From: DATLYT01 sp035574455
GTDB taxonomy: Bacteria; Bacteroidota; Ignavibacteria; UBA10030
Assembly: GCA_035574455.1 (NCBI GenBank)
Contig: DATLYT010000081.1
Span: 1-10,678, forward strand
DNA length: 10,678 bases
Reading direction: 5' to 3'
Shown here: positions 1-8,469 of the stretch, piece by piece
Position numbering within the stretch: the stretch's first letter is position 1
How the letters are laid out: the number at the start of each line of letters is the position of its first letter
Program-made: the position numbers and the translations under genes
The notes under the pieces: model-generated
Told to the model about the DNA's origin: nothing
What the model saw: the letters and a program-made list of their open reading frames with translations, nothing else
The model's database searches: none

Positions 1-1
1 T

Positions 2-439
2 TACTACTACTGGCCGCTCGATACCGAGCATACGGTGACGATGTGGATGCCGCTTGTGGATGTGACGCGGGAAATGGGGTCGATGAGCTTCGTCTCCGGC
101 TCGCACACGAACACCGCCTTCAAGCCGCTGCCGATTTCGGATACGTCTCAGGAATATTTCGAGCGGATCATCCGTGAACAGCAATCACCCATCGTTAGCT
201 ACGAATTAAAGGCGGGCGATGCGACGTTCCACTCAGGCAGGTTGCTGCATTCCGCCCATGGTAATTCGAGCAAGCGACGACGTGAGGTTATTACCGTTAT
301 CTACTACGCGGACGGTACCCGGATTCTCGAGCCGGACAATGAGCATCGGAAGGTGGATATGGAAGTGTTCCATCCGGGACAGAAGCCGGGCGAGTTGGCT
401 GCCAGCGAGCTAAATCCGCTGCTGTACGAGAGAGGCTGA
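2..439 (+). CDS. Phytanoyl-CoA dioxygenase (PhyH) family protein, C-terminal part (5' end outside window)
   Basis: The frame is open from the left edge of the window and ends at TGA 437-439, leaving 145 C-terminal residues. The fragment resembles the second half of PhyH-family non-haem Fe(II)/2-oxoglutarate oxygenases. It starts with an aromatic run (YYYWP) of the kind that follows the family's HxD iron motif, then has the MWMPLVDVT and SFVSGSH core strands. The segment GDATFHSGRLLHSAHGNSS carries the likely distal iron ligand, the His of LLH at fragment residue 83 (bases 248-250), and an RRR cluster about ten residues later that could hold the 2-oxoglutarate carboxylate. The proximal HxD pair must lie just left of base 1 and cannot be confirmed. 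Members hydroxylate varied small molecules, so the substrate is unknown. The aldo/keto reductase starts 2 nt after the stop, which suggests one transcript. Family assignment is fairly secure; function is open. Confidence 0.83.
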   Translation, partial: YYYWPLDTEHTVTMWMPLVDVTREMGSMSFVSGSHTNTAFKPLPISDTSQEYFERIIREQQSPIVSYELKAGDATFHSGRLLHSAHGNSSKRRREVITVIYYADGTRILEPDNEHRKVDMEVFHPGQKPGELAASELNPLLYERG

Positions 440-441
440 TT

Positions 442-1368
442 ATGACCAAGCGAATTTCGCGACGGGAATTTGTGAAAGAAGCGGCTGCAAAGACCGTCGG
501 TGTGGGTTTGGGACTCTCCAGCCTGAGCGCTTCCGCAGGAGAACAACGGAGCAAAATACTCAAGCGCCCGCTCGGGAAGACGGGTCTGGAGGTCACGATT
601 CTTGGATTGGGCTGTGTCGCTATCGGTTATGGGCCGCACTCGGTTAAAGAAGGGGCGAGGATTGTCGAGGCCTGCATCGACGCTGGCATCAACTATATCG
701 ACTGCGCGAGCAGTTACGGCAATGGCGAAGAAAAAGTGGGAGAAGTGATGAAGACGCGCCGCAAGGAGGTAATACTGGCGACAAAGACGTTAGAGCGAGA
801 GAAAGAATCCTCGTGGCGGGAGATCAATCGCAGTCTCGAGCGGCTGAAGACAGAGTACGTCGACCTGCTGCAGATTCACTCCATCAATAGCATGGAACAG
901 CTTGACCAGATCATGAACGGTTCGCTGCTCTCGGCCCTACGCGCAAAAGAAGAAGGTTTGTGCAAGCATATCGGCATTACGGGTCATACAAGACCCGCCG
1001 TTATCAAAGAAGCACTGAACCGTTATCCGTTCGAGACAACGCTTGTGCCGCTGAGTTCTACTGACAAGTTCATCAACGATTTTGGCGACGTGCTGTTCCC
1101 GATAGCTCAGCAGAGAGGGTTTGGGATTGTTGCGATGAAAGTCCTGGCGGAGGGCAAAGTAACCGATTATGCAGCCGAGAGTATCCGCTATGCCATGTCG
1201 CTTCCCGTCAGCACGGCCATTGTGGGGATGGGGACGTTGGACGAAGTGCGGCAGAATGTCGAGGTCGCGAAGAGCTTCACGCCGATGTCCGCCGCCGAGA
1301 TGCGGGCGTTGGAAGAAAAAACGCGCAGCTACGCGACAACGAGCGTGATGTGGTGGAAGCGGGGGTAA
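442..1368 (+). CDS. Aldo/keto reductase with twin-arginine (Tat) signal
   Basis: This 308-residue protein is an aldo/keto reductase, an NAD(P)H-dependent TIM-barrel oxidoreductase acting on carbonyls or sugars. The N-terminus has a Tat motif, SRREFV at residues 6-11, then an Ala/Gly/Leu-rich stretch and an ASA cleavage-like site near residue 32, so export in folded, cofactor-loaded form is likely. The barrel begins with RPLGKTGLEV. The catalytic tetrad can be placed as D87 and Y92 (in NYIDCASSYG), K115 (ATK) and H146 (LLQIH). No cysteine-rich ferredoxin-like tail is present; the chain ends in SVMWWKRG. The start ATG follows the dioxygenase stop by 2 nt and has a GAGAGG ribosome site in the end of that gene, so the two are probably co-transcribed and translationally coupled. 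A hairpin at 1405-1422 follows. Substrate cannot be read from sequence; sugar-like substrates are plausible given the ROK kinase downstream. Confidence 0.9.
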   Translation: MTKRISRREFVKEAAAKTVGVGLGLSSLSASAGEQRSKILKRPLGKTGLEVTILGLGCVAIGYGPHSVKEGARIVEACIDAGINYIDCASSYGNGEEKVGEVMKTRRKEVILATKTLEREKESSWREINRSLERLKTEYVDLLQIHSINSMEQLDQIMNGSLLSALRAKEEGLCKHIGITGHTRPAVIKEALNRYPFETTLVPLSSTDKFINDFGDVLFPIAQQRGFGIVAMKVLAEGKVTDYAAESIRYAMSLPVSTAIVGMGTLDEVRQNVEVAKSFTPMSAAEMRALEEKTRSYATTSVMWWKRG

Positions 1369-1404
1369 TTTGCCACAATAACATTTCTGAATTTAGCCCA
1401 ATAG

Positions 1405-1435
1405 CTGACCCCAAGAGGTCAGATCCTTATTTTTC
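1405..1435 (+). terminator. Possible rho-independent terminator after the reductase gene
   Basis: A 6-bp perfect stem, CTGACC at 1405-1410 with GGTCAG at 1417-1422 and a 6-nt loop, is followed by a T-rich tail at 1426-1435. It lies in the 95-nt gap between the reductase stop and the kinase start, where a terminator would separate the two units. The stem is short and the T tract is interrupted, so the call is modest. The downstream side, GAGGTCAGA at 1415-1423, is a 9-mer that recurs in the palindrome at 5116-5176, so this may instead be a relative of that element. Nothing else was recognised in 1369-1463. Confidence 0.4.
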
Positions 1436-1463
1436 TCTCCATTTTTTCTTACCTTCTTGCTGT

Positions 1464-2414
1464 ATGCCATCCCAATTTGCCATCGGTGTCGACCTCGGTG
1501 CAACGTCCGTGAAAACCGGCCTTGTTTCAGCAGACGGCACGATTGTCTATCAGACGAAATTGCCGTCGCACGGCGAGCAGGGTCCGGCGGCAGTCGTGAA
1601 GCAAATCGAAGCCTCAGTGCGCGACGCGATGCACCATGCGGACAGCCGGTCAATTTCCGGCATTGGCATCGGTGCGCCGGGCGTTGTGAACGACCAAGGC
1701 CTGGTCCAAGCGCCGCCGAATTTCGCTCACTGGGATGCCGTGCCGCTGCGCGACGAGATGAAGAAGCTTTTTAGCAATCTCACTATCCAAGTCGAAAACG
1801 ACGCCAACGCCGCAGCGATTGCCGAGGCGAAGTTTGGCGCAGGAAAGGCATTCCCCAATTTTCTCTTTGTCATCTGGGGAACCGGCGTCGGCGGCGGGAT
1901 TATCCTGAACGGCCAGATCTATCGTGGTCCCACAGGCGGAGCGGGCGAGATCGGTCACATTTCTATCGACTACAATGGCCCGCCGTGCAACTGTGGGAGC
2001 CAAGGTTGCGTAGAGGCGTTTGTGGGGCAGCGCTATCTTTCCAAACGGACAGCGGACCGGCTGAAGGCTCATCCTTCGTCCAAAATTCTCTCCATCGTCG
2101 GCGGCGACGTGACGAAAATCGAGCCGTACTTTATCGCCCAGGCCGCACATGACGGTGACACGCTCGCACAGGAGATTCTCCTTGAAGCCGGCAAGCACCT
2201 TGGCGTCGCAATCGGTGCGGTGATGAACACGTTAGATTTGCGGGTGAGTATCATTGGCGGGGGCGTATCCGCGGCGGGCGCGTTTGTGATGCAAGCCATC
2301 AAAGAGTCGGTGCAGGCGCATGTGTTAAAACCGCTGAAGAATGAAATTCAGGTGATTCCCGCTCAATTGGGTAACAACGCAGGCATCCTCGGAGCGGCAG
2401 GGTTGGTGTTGTGA
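1464..2414 (+). CDS. ROK-family sugar kinase (glucokinase/N-acetyl sugar kinase type)
   Basis: This is a 316-residue ROK-family kinase, which phosphorylates a hexose or N-acetylhexosamine with ATP in the cytoplasm. It begins with IGVDLGATSVKTGL, the phosphate-binding loop near residues 7-20. It continues with ENDANAA, where D113 is the likely catalytic base, then GTGVGGG at 139-145. The ROK signature follows, with GEIGH (E162, H165) and CNCGSQGC, giving the zinc set H165, C175, C177 and C182. A late ATP-site motif, SIIGGGVS, lies near 262-269. There is no helix-turn-helix domain, so it is a kinase rather than a ROK repressor. I chose ATG 1464 because the conserved fold starts five residues in and the length is normal. 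An earlier in-frame ATG at 1350 would translate through the end of the reductase gene and the hairpin. No clear Shine-Dalgarno site precedes 1464. The exact sugar is not determinable from these motifs. Confidence 0.92.
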   Translation: MPSQFAIGVDLGATSVKTGLVSADGTIVYQTKLPSHGEQGPAAVVKQIEASVRDAMHHADSRSISGIGIGAPGVVNDQGLVQAPPNFAHWDAVPLRDEMKKLFSNLTIQVENDANAAAIAEAKFGAGKAFPNFLFVIWGTGVGGGIILNGQIYRGPTGGAGEIGHISIDYNGPPCNCGSQGCVEAFVGQRYLSKRTADRLKAHPSSKILSIVGGDVTKIEPYFIAQAAHDGDTLAQEILLEAGKHLGVAIGAVMNTLDLRVSIIGGGVSAAGAFVMQAIKESVQAHVLKPLKNEIQVIPAQLGNNAGILGAAGLVL

Positions 2415-2437
2415 GACCGGTAAGACTACTTCAATAT

Positions 2438-2499
2438 TCATCGTTCGAAGTTGGAGATTCGTTATCGAACAGGAATATCCAACGTCGAATTTTCGATGA
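2438..2499. repeat. Imperfect inverted repeat upstream of lptD
   Basis: The left arm at 2438-2460 and right arm at 2473-2499 are reverse-complementary. The inner 17 nt pair at 15 positions and the outer 6 nt (TCATCG against CGATGA) pair fully, with three to four unpaired bases on the right arm between them. The loop is 12 nt (2461-2472). Its composition, rich in TTCGA and GGAATATCC words, differs from the flanking coding DNA. It sits exactly between the ROK kinase stop and the first credible lptD start, so it is intergenic and supports a late lptD start. Possible roles are a transcript-end or mRNA-stability structure, or a dispersed palindromic repeat. No long T tract follows, so it is not a standard terminator. 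Confidence 0.65.
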
Positions 2500-2512
2500 T
2501 GAGTGGAGAAGT

Positions 2513-5107
2513 TTGATTGCCAACTTCATCCGTTTCATGCTTCTTCCTCTCTTTCTTGCGTCCACTCAGCTTTACGCTCAAGTTCCATCCGATACACTTC
2601 TCACCGTTGTACGACCGGACACACTCGCTCGCCCGTCGGATGTTGATACGGTCATCGTCTATTCCTCCAAAGATTCCATCGTCTACTCCATGCGCACACG
2701 GCTGATGAAGCTGTATGGCAAGAGCGACCTGAAATACCGCAACCTCGGTTTGAAGGCGGAGCGAATCAACGTCAACTGGGACACGGCGAACCTCAGCGCA
2801 GAGGGTGTTCCCGATACGACAGACAAATCGGGCAAGAAATATGTCGGGTTGCCAGAGTTGACCGACGCGGGTGAAAAGTACGACGGCTCGAAAATTCTGT
2901 ACAATTTCCGGACGAAGAAAGGGAAGATCACGCTTGCCAACACCGAGCTCGAGCAGGGGTATTATCACGGCGAGGAGATTAAGAAAGTGGAGACCGATGT
3001 GCTCTACGTTGCGGACGGTCGCTACACGACGTGCGAATTAGACCACCCGCACTTCTATTTCTTCAGTCCGAAGATGAAAGTGATTGTGCGGGACAAAGTG
3101 ATCGCCGAGCCGATTTATCTCTACATTGCTGACATCCCGGTGTTCTGGCTGCCGTTCGGCGTGTTTCCGAACAAAGCCGGGCGGCGTTCCGGTCTGATCG
3201 CGCCCGCCTACGGCCAGGACGCGCGCCGCGGGCATTACCTGAGCCATTTTGGCTACTACTGGGCGCTGAGCGATTATTACGATTTGACGACGACATTCGA
3301 TTGGTACGCACGGGGAGGATGGTTGAATCGCTCCCTCTTTCGCTACGCGCTCCGCTACAACTTCACCGGCTCCATCAACGCGAGCATAACGCGCACGCAT
3401 GAGGGAGAGCCGGGAGATCCCAACCGCACGGAGCAACGCGATTACAATGTCTCGATCTACCACAATCAGCAGATCGACCCGAGCATGCGGTTGGATGTGA
3501 ACTTCACGTTTTCCAGCGGCACCTACTATCGCAATTACAGCTCGAACCTCGACGAGATCTTGCGCCAGAACATCATCTCGAATGCGACACTCTCTAAATC
3601 GTGGGAAGGAACGAATCGAAACCTCACGCTGAGCATTTATCGAGACCAGAACCTACAAACCGGCGCGGTGGAGGAGCGGTTGCCGTCGATCTCCTTCACG
3701 CAGGGGCAGGTGTTTCCCTTCCGCCGAGAAACGAAAAGCCGTGGATTATCCAGCGCGACAACGGAGTACGCTTGGTACGAAATGATCGGCTTAACCTACA
3801 GCGCACAGGGGCAGAGCAATCGGTCCAAGCAGGTGCAGACAATCAGGAGCCGTATCAATCCAACTCAAGACAGCACGACGGTGGAAACGCGACAGGAACG
3901 GCTCGGTGTCGACCATCGTGTTGCAGTCAATATTGCGCCGAAGGTTGGCTATGTTACGCTCTCACCATTTTTGAACTACAACGAGAAGTGGTACACGAAG
4001 CGCATTGAGCGAGATAGTTCAGGGACGCGGGATGTGAACGGCTTCAACGCGGTGCGCACCTTTTCTACCGGCGTGACGGCGTCGACGCGATTCTACGGCA
4101 TGTTCCAGCCGCGCATCTTCGGCATTACCGGAATCCGACACACGGTCTCGCCCACGCTTTCGTTCAGCTATCAGCCGGACTTTTCCGAGCCGAAGTGGGG
4201 CTACTACGGCACGTATCGGGACACGAGCGGCCGTACGATTAAGTACAGCAAGCACGAACGGGAGATTTTTGGCGGCGCACCGGCGGGGAGACAACAGAGT
4301 CTGAATTTGAGCGTAGGAAATCTGTTTGAGATGAAGTATCAACCAGCCGACACGAGCCGGAAGGAAGAGAAGATCCAGTTGCTCAATGCTGGGGCAAGCA
4401 TTTCGTACAACTTTGTGGCCGATAGTCTTCGGCTCTCCCCGCTCAACATCTCGTACCGGACGGACATCGGCCGCTATCTCAACATCTCTGCAGGCACGAC
4501 GTACGATTTCTATGTGTTCGACGAAAAAGCGGGCGCGCGCGTCAACCGGTTCAATCTGACGGAGAAAAAATATCTGGCCGACCTCACGAGCGTTTCGTTC
4601 AGTCTTTCAACGTCGCTCAGCGGAGAGAAAACGACAACCTCCACAACGTATCCTCAACAGGTGCAGCAGGAACAGGATCGCGCCTCTGCATTTGTGGGAG
4701 CGCCGGGACAGCAGCAGACGTACACCGACCTGTATGGCCAGGAGAGCGCCGATTTTAGTATTCCCTGGAATCTCTCGCTCACCTACACCTTCTCGCAAAC
4801 GCAGAACGACCCGCGGCAAAAATTCCGCAGCTCATCTGTGAATGCGAGTCTCTCCTTCAACCTCACCGACAAATGGCGCTTCTCGGCAAGCGGCAGTTAT
4901 GATTTCATCCAGGAACAATTTGCCGCGCCGAGCATCAACATCTACCGCGACCTCCATTGCTGGGAGATGTCGTTTTCCTGGTTTCCGCAGGGATTCTACA
5001 GCGGCTATCGGCTGCAACTACGCGTGAAAGCGCCGCAGCTGCAGGATTTGAAGGTCGAGAAGCAGTCGAGCGCGCGGGGAATCTACAGCGGATGGCCGAT
5101 GAGGTAG
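2513..5107 (+). CDS. lptD: LPS-assembly outer-membrane protein LptD (OstA-like)
   Basis: From TTG 2513 the product has 864 residues. It is an LptD homologue, the outer-membrane barrel that with LptE inserts lipopolysaccharide into the outer leaflet. A signal peptide (hydrophobic MLLPLFLAS ending in LYA-Q) is followed by an OstA/LptA-like periplasmic domain. The strongly conserved entry to the barrel then follows: RYTTCELDHPHFYF, PVFWLPFGVFPNKAGRRSG and IAPAYG near residues 171-234. The rest is an aromatic and Ser/Thr-rich barrel ending in the CWEMSFSWFP strand and a KVEK segment. Only two cysteines occur, C174 and C816, one in each half. Start choice: TTG 2513 gives a positively charged signal peptide and has GGAG upstream, though closely spaced. 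ATG 2537 is also possible (856 residues). GTG 2411 would translate the palindrome and leave the signal peptide internal. The gene is convergent with clpX, with a palindrome between them. Confidence 0.93.
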   Translation: MIANFIRFMLLPLFLASTQLYAQVPSDTLLTVVRPDTLARPSDVDTVIVYSSKDSIVYSMRTRLMKLYGKSDLKYRNLGLKAERINVNWDTANLSAEGVPDTTDKSGKKYVGLPELTDAGEKYDGSKILYNFRTKKGKITLANTELEQGYYHGEEIKKVETDVLYVADGRYTTCELDHPHFYFFSPKMKVIVRDKVIAEPIYLYIADIPVFWLPFGVFPNKAGRRSGLIAPAYGQDARRGHYLSHFGYYWALSDYYDLTTTFDWYARGGWLNRSLFRYALRYNFTGSINASITRTHEGEPGDPNRTEQRDYNVSIYHNQQIDPSMRLDVNFTFSSGTYYRNYSSNLDEILRQNIISNATLSKSWEGTNRNLTLSIYRDQNLQTGAVEERLPSISFTQGQVFPFRRETKSRGLSSATTEYAWYEMIGLTYSAQGQSNRSKQVQTIRSRINPTQDSTTVETRQERLGVDHRVAVNIAPKVGYVTLSPFLNYNEKWYTKRIERDSSGTRDVNGFNAVRTFSTGVTASTRFYGMFQPRIFGITGIRHTVSPTLSFSYQPDFSEPKWGYYGTYRDTSGRTIKYSKHEREIFGGAPAGRQQSLNLSVGNLFEMKYQPADTSRKEEKIQLLNAGASISYNFVADSLRLSPLNISYRTDIGRYLNISAGTTYDFYVFDEKAGARVNRFNLTEKKYLADLTSVSFSLSTSLSGEKTTTSTTYPQQVQQEQDRASAFVGAPGQQQTYTDLYGQESADFSIPWNLSLTYTFSQTQNDPRQKFRSSSVNASLSFNLTDKWRFSASGSYDFIQEQFAAPSINIYRDLHCWEMSFSWFPQGFYSGYRLQLRVKAPQLQDLKVEKQSSARGIYSGWPMR

Positions 5108-5115
5108 GAAAACTG

Positions 5116-5176
5116 AAGTCGGAGGTCAGACATCAGCGGCGACGTTCGGTCGTTTCTGACGTCTGACCTCTGACAT
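5116..5176. repeat. Long inverted repeat at the lptD/clpX convergent junction
   Basis: Arms of 21 nt at 5116-5136 and 5156-5176 pair with 18 Watson-Crick pairs, one G-T wobble and two mismatches, around a 19-nt spacer. The spacer itself can form a small CGAC/GTCG hairpin. The element fills most of the 89-nt gap between the convergent lptD and clpX stop codons, where a transcription terminator is expected. Read on the clpX strand, the stem is followed by CAGTTTTCC, a short T run. Read on the lptD strand there is no T run. It may therefore end clpX transcription better than lptD transcription, or act as an RNA 3'-end stabilising structure. Confidence 0.7.
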
Positions 5177-5189
5177 CTGATCTCTGATT
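5155..5189. repeat. Five tandem 7-nt repeats (TCTGAYN)
   Basis: Five consecutive heptamers follow one another without interruption: TCTGACG, TCTGACC, TCTGACA, TCTGATC and TCTGATT. The first three form the right arm of the inverted repeat at 5116-5176. The left arm shows the same 7-nt period on the opposite strand. The stretch ends 7 nt before the clpX stop codon. It is non-coding on the minus strand beyond clpX, and no known binding site is recognised. Confidence 0.75.
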
Positions 5190-5196
5190 ACTTCTC

Positions 5197-6456
<1,260 letters not shown>

Positions 6457-6486
6457 GGGCGAGTCCTACGATGGTGAAAAGCTCCG

Positions 6487-7116
6487 TTATTTTTCTTTCT
6501 TGCCATCCGTTCGTTTGAACAGGATATTGTCGATCAAACCGTACGTCTTTGCATCTTCGGCAGAGAGATATTTATCACGGTCGGTATCTTTTTCGACCTG
6601 CTCCAGCGTTCGTCCCGTATGCGAAGCGATGATCTCGTTGATCCGCCTTTTCGTTTTCAGAATTTCTTCCGCCTGAATGCTGATATCGGACGCTGTGCCT
6701 TGCACGCCGCCCCACGGCTGGTGAATCATAATGCGCGCGTTGGGGAGTGCCGTTCGCTTCCCCTTTGCACCGCCCGCCAACAGCACCGCGCCCATGCTCG
6801 CTGCCATTCCGATGCAGATCGTCGATACGTCTGGCCGAATATATTGCATAGTATCATAAATGGCAAGGCCGGCCGAGACGCTTCCGCCGGGACTGTTGAT
6901 GTAGAGATGAATGTCTTTCTCCGGGTCTTCCGATTCGAGAAAGAGCAACTGTGCAATCGTCAGGCTTGCGACAGTGTCGTCGATCGGTGTTCCGATGAAG
7001 ACAATGCGCTCTTTGAGAAGGCGGGAGAAAATGTCGTACGCCCGCTCTCCCCGACCCGTTTGCTCAACAACGATGGGAACAAGTTGATTGTACTGTTCGT
7101 GCTTCGATGATGCCAT
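6487..7116 (-). CDS. clpP: ATP-dependent Clp protease proteolytic subunit ClpP
   Basis: This 209-residue serine protease forms the double-heptamer chamber that degrades proteins delivered by ClpX. The catalytic triad is visible: S107 in GMAASMGA, H132 in MIHQPWGG, and D181 in DRDKYLSA. The oxyanion-side motif YINSPGGSV lies at 72-80. The N-terminus (PIVVEQTGRGERAYDIFSRL) is the usual ClpP start and axial-loop region. Length and motifs match an ordinary, active ClpP rather than an inactive ClpR-type paralogue. The ATG has GGAAAGG 5 nt upstream. It lies 14 nt after the tig stop and 30 nt before clpX, consistent with one operon. A short charged tail, KRTDGKKEK, follows the conserved core. Confidence 0.98.
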   Translation of the reverse strand: MASSKHEQYNQLVPIVVEQTGRGERAYDIFSRLLKERIVFIGTPIDDTVASLTIAQLLFLESEDPEKDIHLYINSPGGSVSAGLAIYDTMQYIRPDVSTICIGMAASMGAVLLAGGAKGKRTALPNARIMIHQPWGGVQGTASDISIQAEEILKTKRRINEIIASHTGRTLEQVEKDTDRDKYLSAEDAKTYGLIDNILFKRTDGKKEK

Positions 7117-7130
7117 AGGAACCTTTCCGT

Positions 7131-8408
7131 TTATTGCTCGAGGGTAGTCTTTTGTTCGACTTCCTTGATCTTCACATGGTCGATCAAAAACTTGATCAGC
7201 TTCTCGCCGATAATCCGATCCTTCACCTGGTCGGACGACTTATAGTAATTGATTAATCGCTCCTTGTCAATCCCCAGCTTTGATGCTTCTCGCTCGGCAA
7301 TGGCTGCCACATCACTCTCTTCCACCGTAATATTTTCAGCCTTGATAATCTCCTCCCGGAGCAAGGCCCATTTTGCCTGGTAGATCGCATAGGCTCGATT
7401 TTGCTGGATAAACTCGTCAACGTCGAAATCCGCCGGCAGCTGCCGATTGGGATACTCATTCTTGATCTGCTCGATCAAGCCGTTCAGGACGTTCCGGGTG
7501 AGCGACTCGGGAACCTCGAATTCGTGACGCCGGAGCAGCTCGGCAACAATGTTGTTGACGAGCGCACGGCGGCTTTTCTCGTTCCAGTAATCAATGAGGT
7601 CTTGCCGCAATCTTGCGCGAAACTCCTCGACCGTCTTCACTTTATCCTTGGTGACTTTAGCAACAAAGGCGTCGTCGATCGGAGGAAGGACGACACGCTC
7701 GACCTTCGTCACGCTAATCTTCAGGTTGACGTCATGCGTATGGTCGCCATGCTGGTGACTGAATTGCACGCGGTACTCGCCGCCCTTCTCAGCATGCTTC
7801 AGCGCTTCCTTGATTGGTGCTTCGAGCTGTTCGTCGGCAAGATAGAACCGCGCGTTTTCCGTCTTCTTGCCGATGATGGGGAAACCGCTCTTGTCAAGCT
7901 CCTGCACCTCGGCGGTAATCACATGCTCGTCATCTGTCGCACGATCGACTGCTTCCGTGGTGCTGTTCATGCGACGAAGACGAAGAAGTTCTTCTTCCAC
8001 CTCCTCATCGGTAACAGTATGAATCGGCTTTTCAACCTGAAAACCCGTATACTCGTTGAGCCGGATTGTCGGACGCACATCGTACTGAATCTTGAACCAA
8101 AATTGTTCGCTCCGCTTATAGTTCATGTCCACCAGTATCGGGTCGCCAATCGGCTTCAGCTCGCGTTCGGTCACGGCTTGTCGGTAAAGATCGCTGGCGA
8201 TTTCTTCCAACGAATCCTGTTCAATCATGTCGCCGTACAATTTTTTGACGAGATCGAGGGGAGCTTTCCCTTTGCGGAAGCCCTTGATTTCGATCTTAGG
8301 CTGATAAGCTTTGTAAGCTTTTTCAAAATGCGGCTGTAACTCTTCCGACGATGCGGTGATTTCTATCTCTCGCGAGACGTCCGATATGTTTCTGACGATT
8401 ACTTCCAC
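7131..8408 (-). CDS. tig: Trigger factor (ribosome-associated chaperone)
   Basis: This 425-residue protein is trigger factor, which binds the ribosome exit tunnel and shields nascent chains. The N-terminal ribosome-binding domain carries the signature GFRKGKAP at 43-50. A divergent FKBP-type peptidyl-prolyl isomerase domain follows at about 150-235, then a long charged, helical C-terminal chaperone domain. The isomerase domain contains an unusual histidine cluster, HQHGDHTH at 218-225. The start is GTG at 8408, with AAAGGA (8416-8421) placed 7 nt upstream. An ATG a few bases upstream is out of frame. It is the first protein gene of the tig-clpP-clpX unit, 14 nt before clpP, and it lies 151 nt downstream of tRNA-Leu on the same strand. 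Whether the two share a transcript is unknown. Confidence 0.97.
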   Translation of the reverse strand: MEVIVRNISDVSREIEITASSEELQPHFEKAYKAYQPKIEIKGFRKGKAPLDLVKKLYGDMIEQDSLEEIASDLYRQAVTERELKPIGDPILVDMNYKRSEQFWFKIQYDVRPTIRLNEYTGFQVEKPIHTVTDEEVEEELLRLRRMNSTTEAVDRATDDEHVITAEVQELDKSGFPIIGKKTENARFYLADEQLEAPIKEALKHAEKGGEYRVQFSHQHGDHTHDVNLKISVTKVERVVLPPIDDAFVAKVTKDKVKTVEEFRARLRQDLIDYWNEKSRRALVNNIVAELLRRHEFEVPESLTRNVLNGLIEQIKNEYPNRQLPADFDVDEFIQQNRAYAIYQAKWALLREEIIKAENITVEESDVAAIAEREASKLGIDKERLINYYKSSDQVKDRIIGEKLIKFLIDHVKIKEVEQKTTLEQ

Positions 8409-8469
8409 ACGTACATCCTTTCTTGATCAATGATCATGATGCAATGTCGAACAGCGGAGCTCAGAAGCA

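Noticed and set aside
1350..1463. Earlier in-frame start for the ROK kinase at ATG 1350
   Set aside because: It overlaps the end of the reductase gene and translates the hairpin and T-rich spacer. The conserved ROK fold begins right after ATG 1464.
2411..2414. GTGA overlap between the ROK kinase stop and a GTG start, suggesting translational coupling to lptD
   Set aside because: The resulting N-terminal extension is encoded by the palindrome and precedes an otherwise normal signal peptide, so the overlap is probably chance.
5155..5189. CRISPR array or minisatellite-type mobile element at the heptamer repeats
   Set aside because: The unit is 7 nt with no spacers, total length is only 35 nt, and no cas or transposase gene is present.
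7401..8339. A 312-codon open frame on the plus strand opposite tig
   Set aside because: It is fully antisense to a clear trigger factor gene, has no recognisable domain or ribosome site, and is explained by the codon use of tig.
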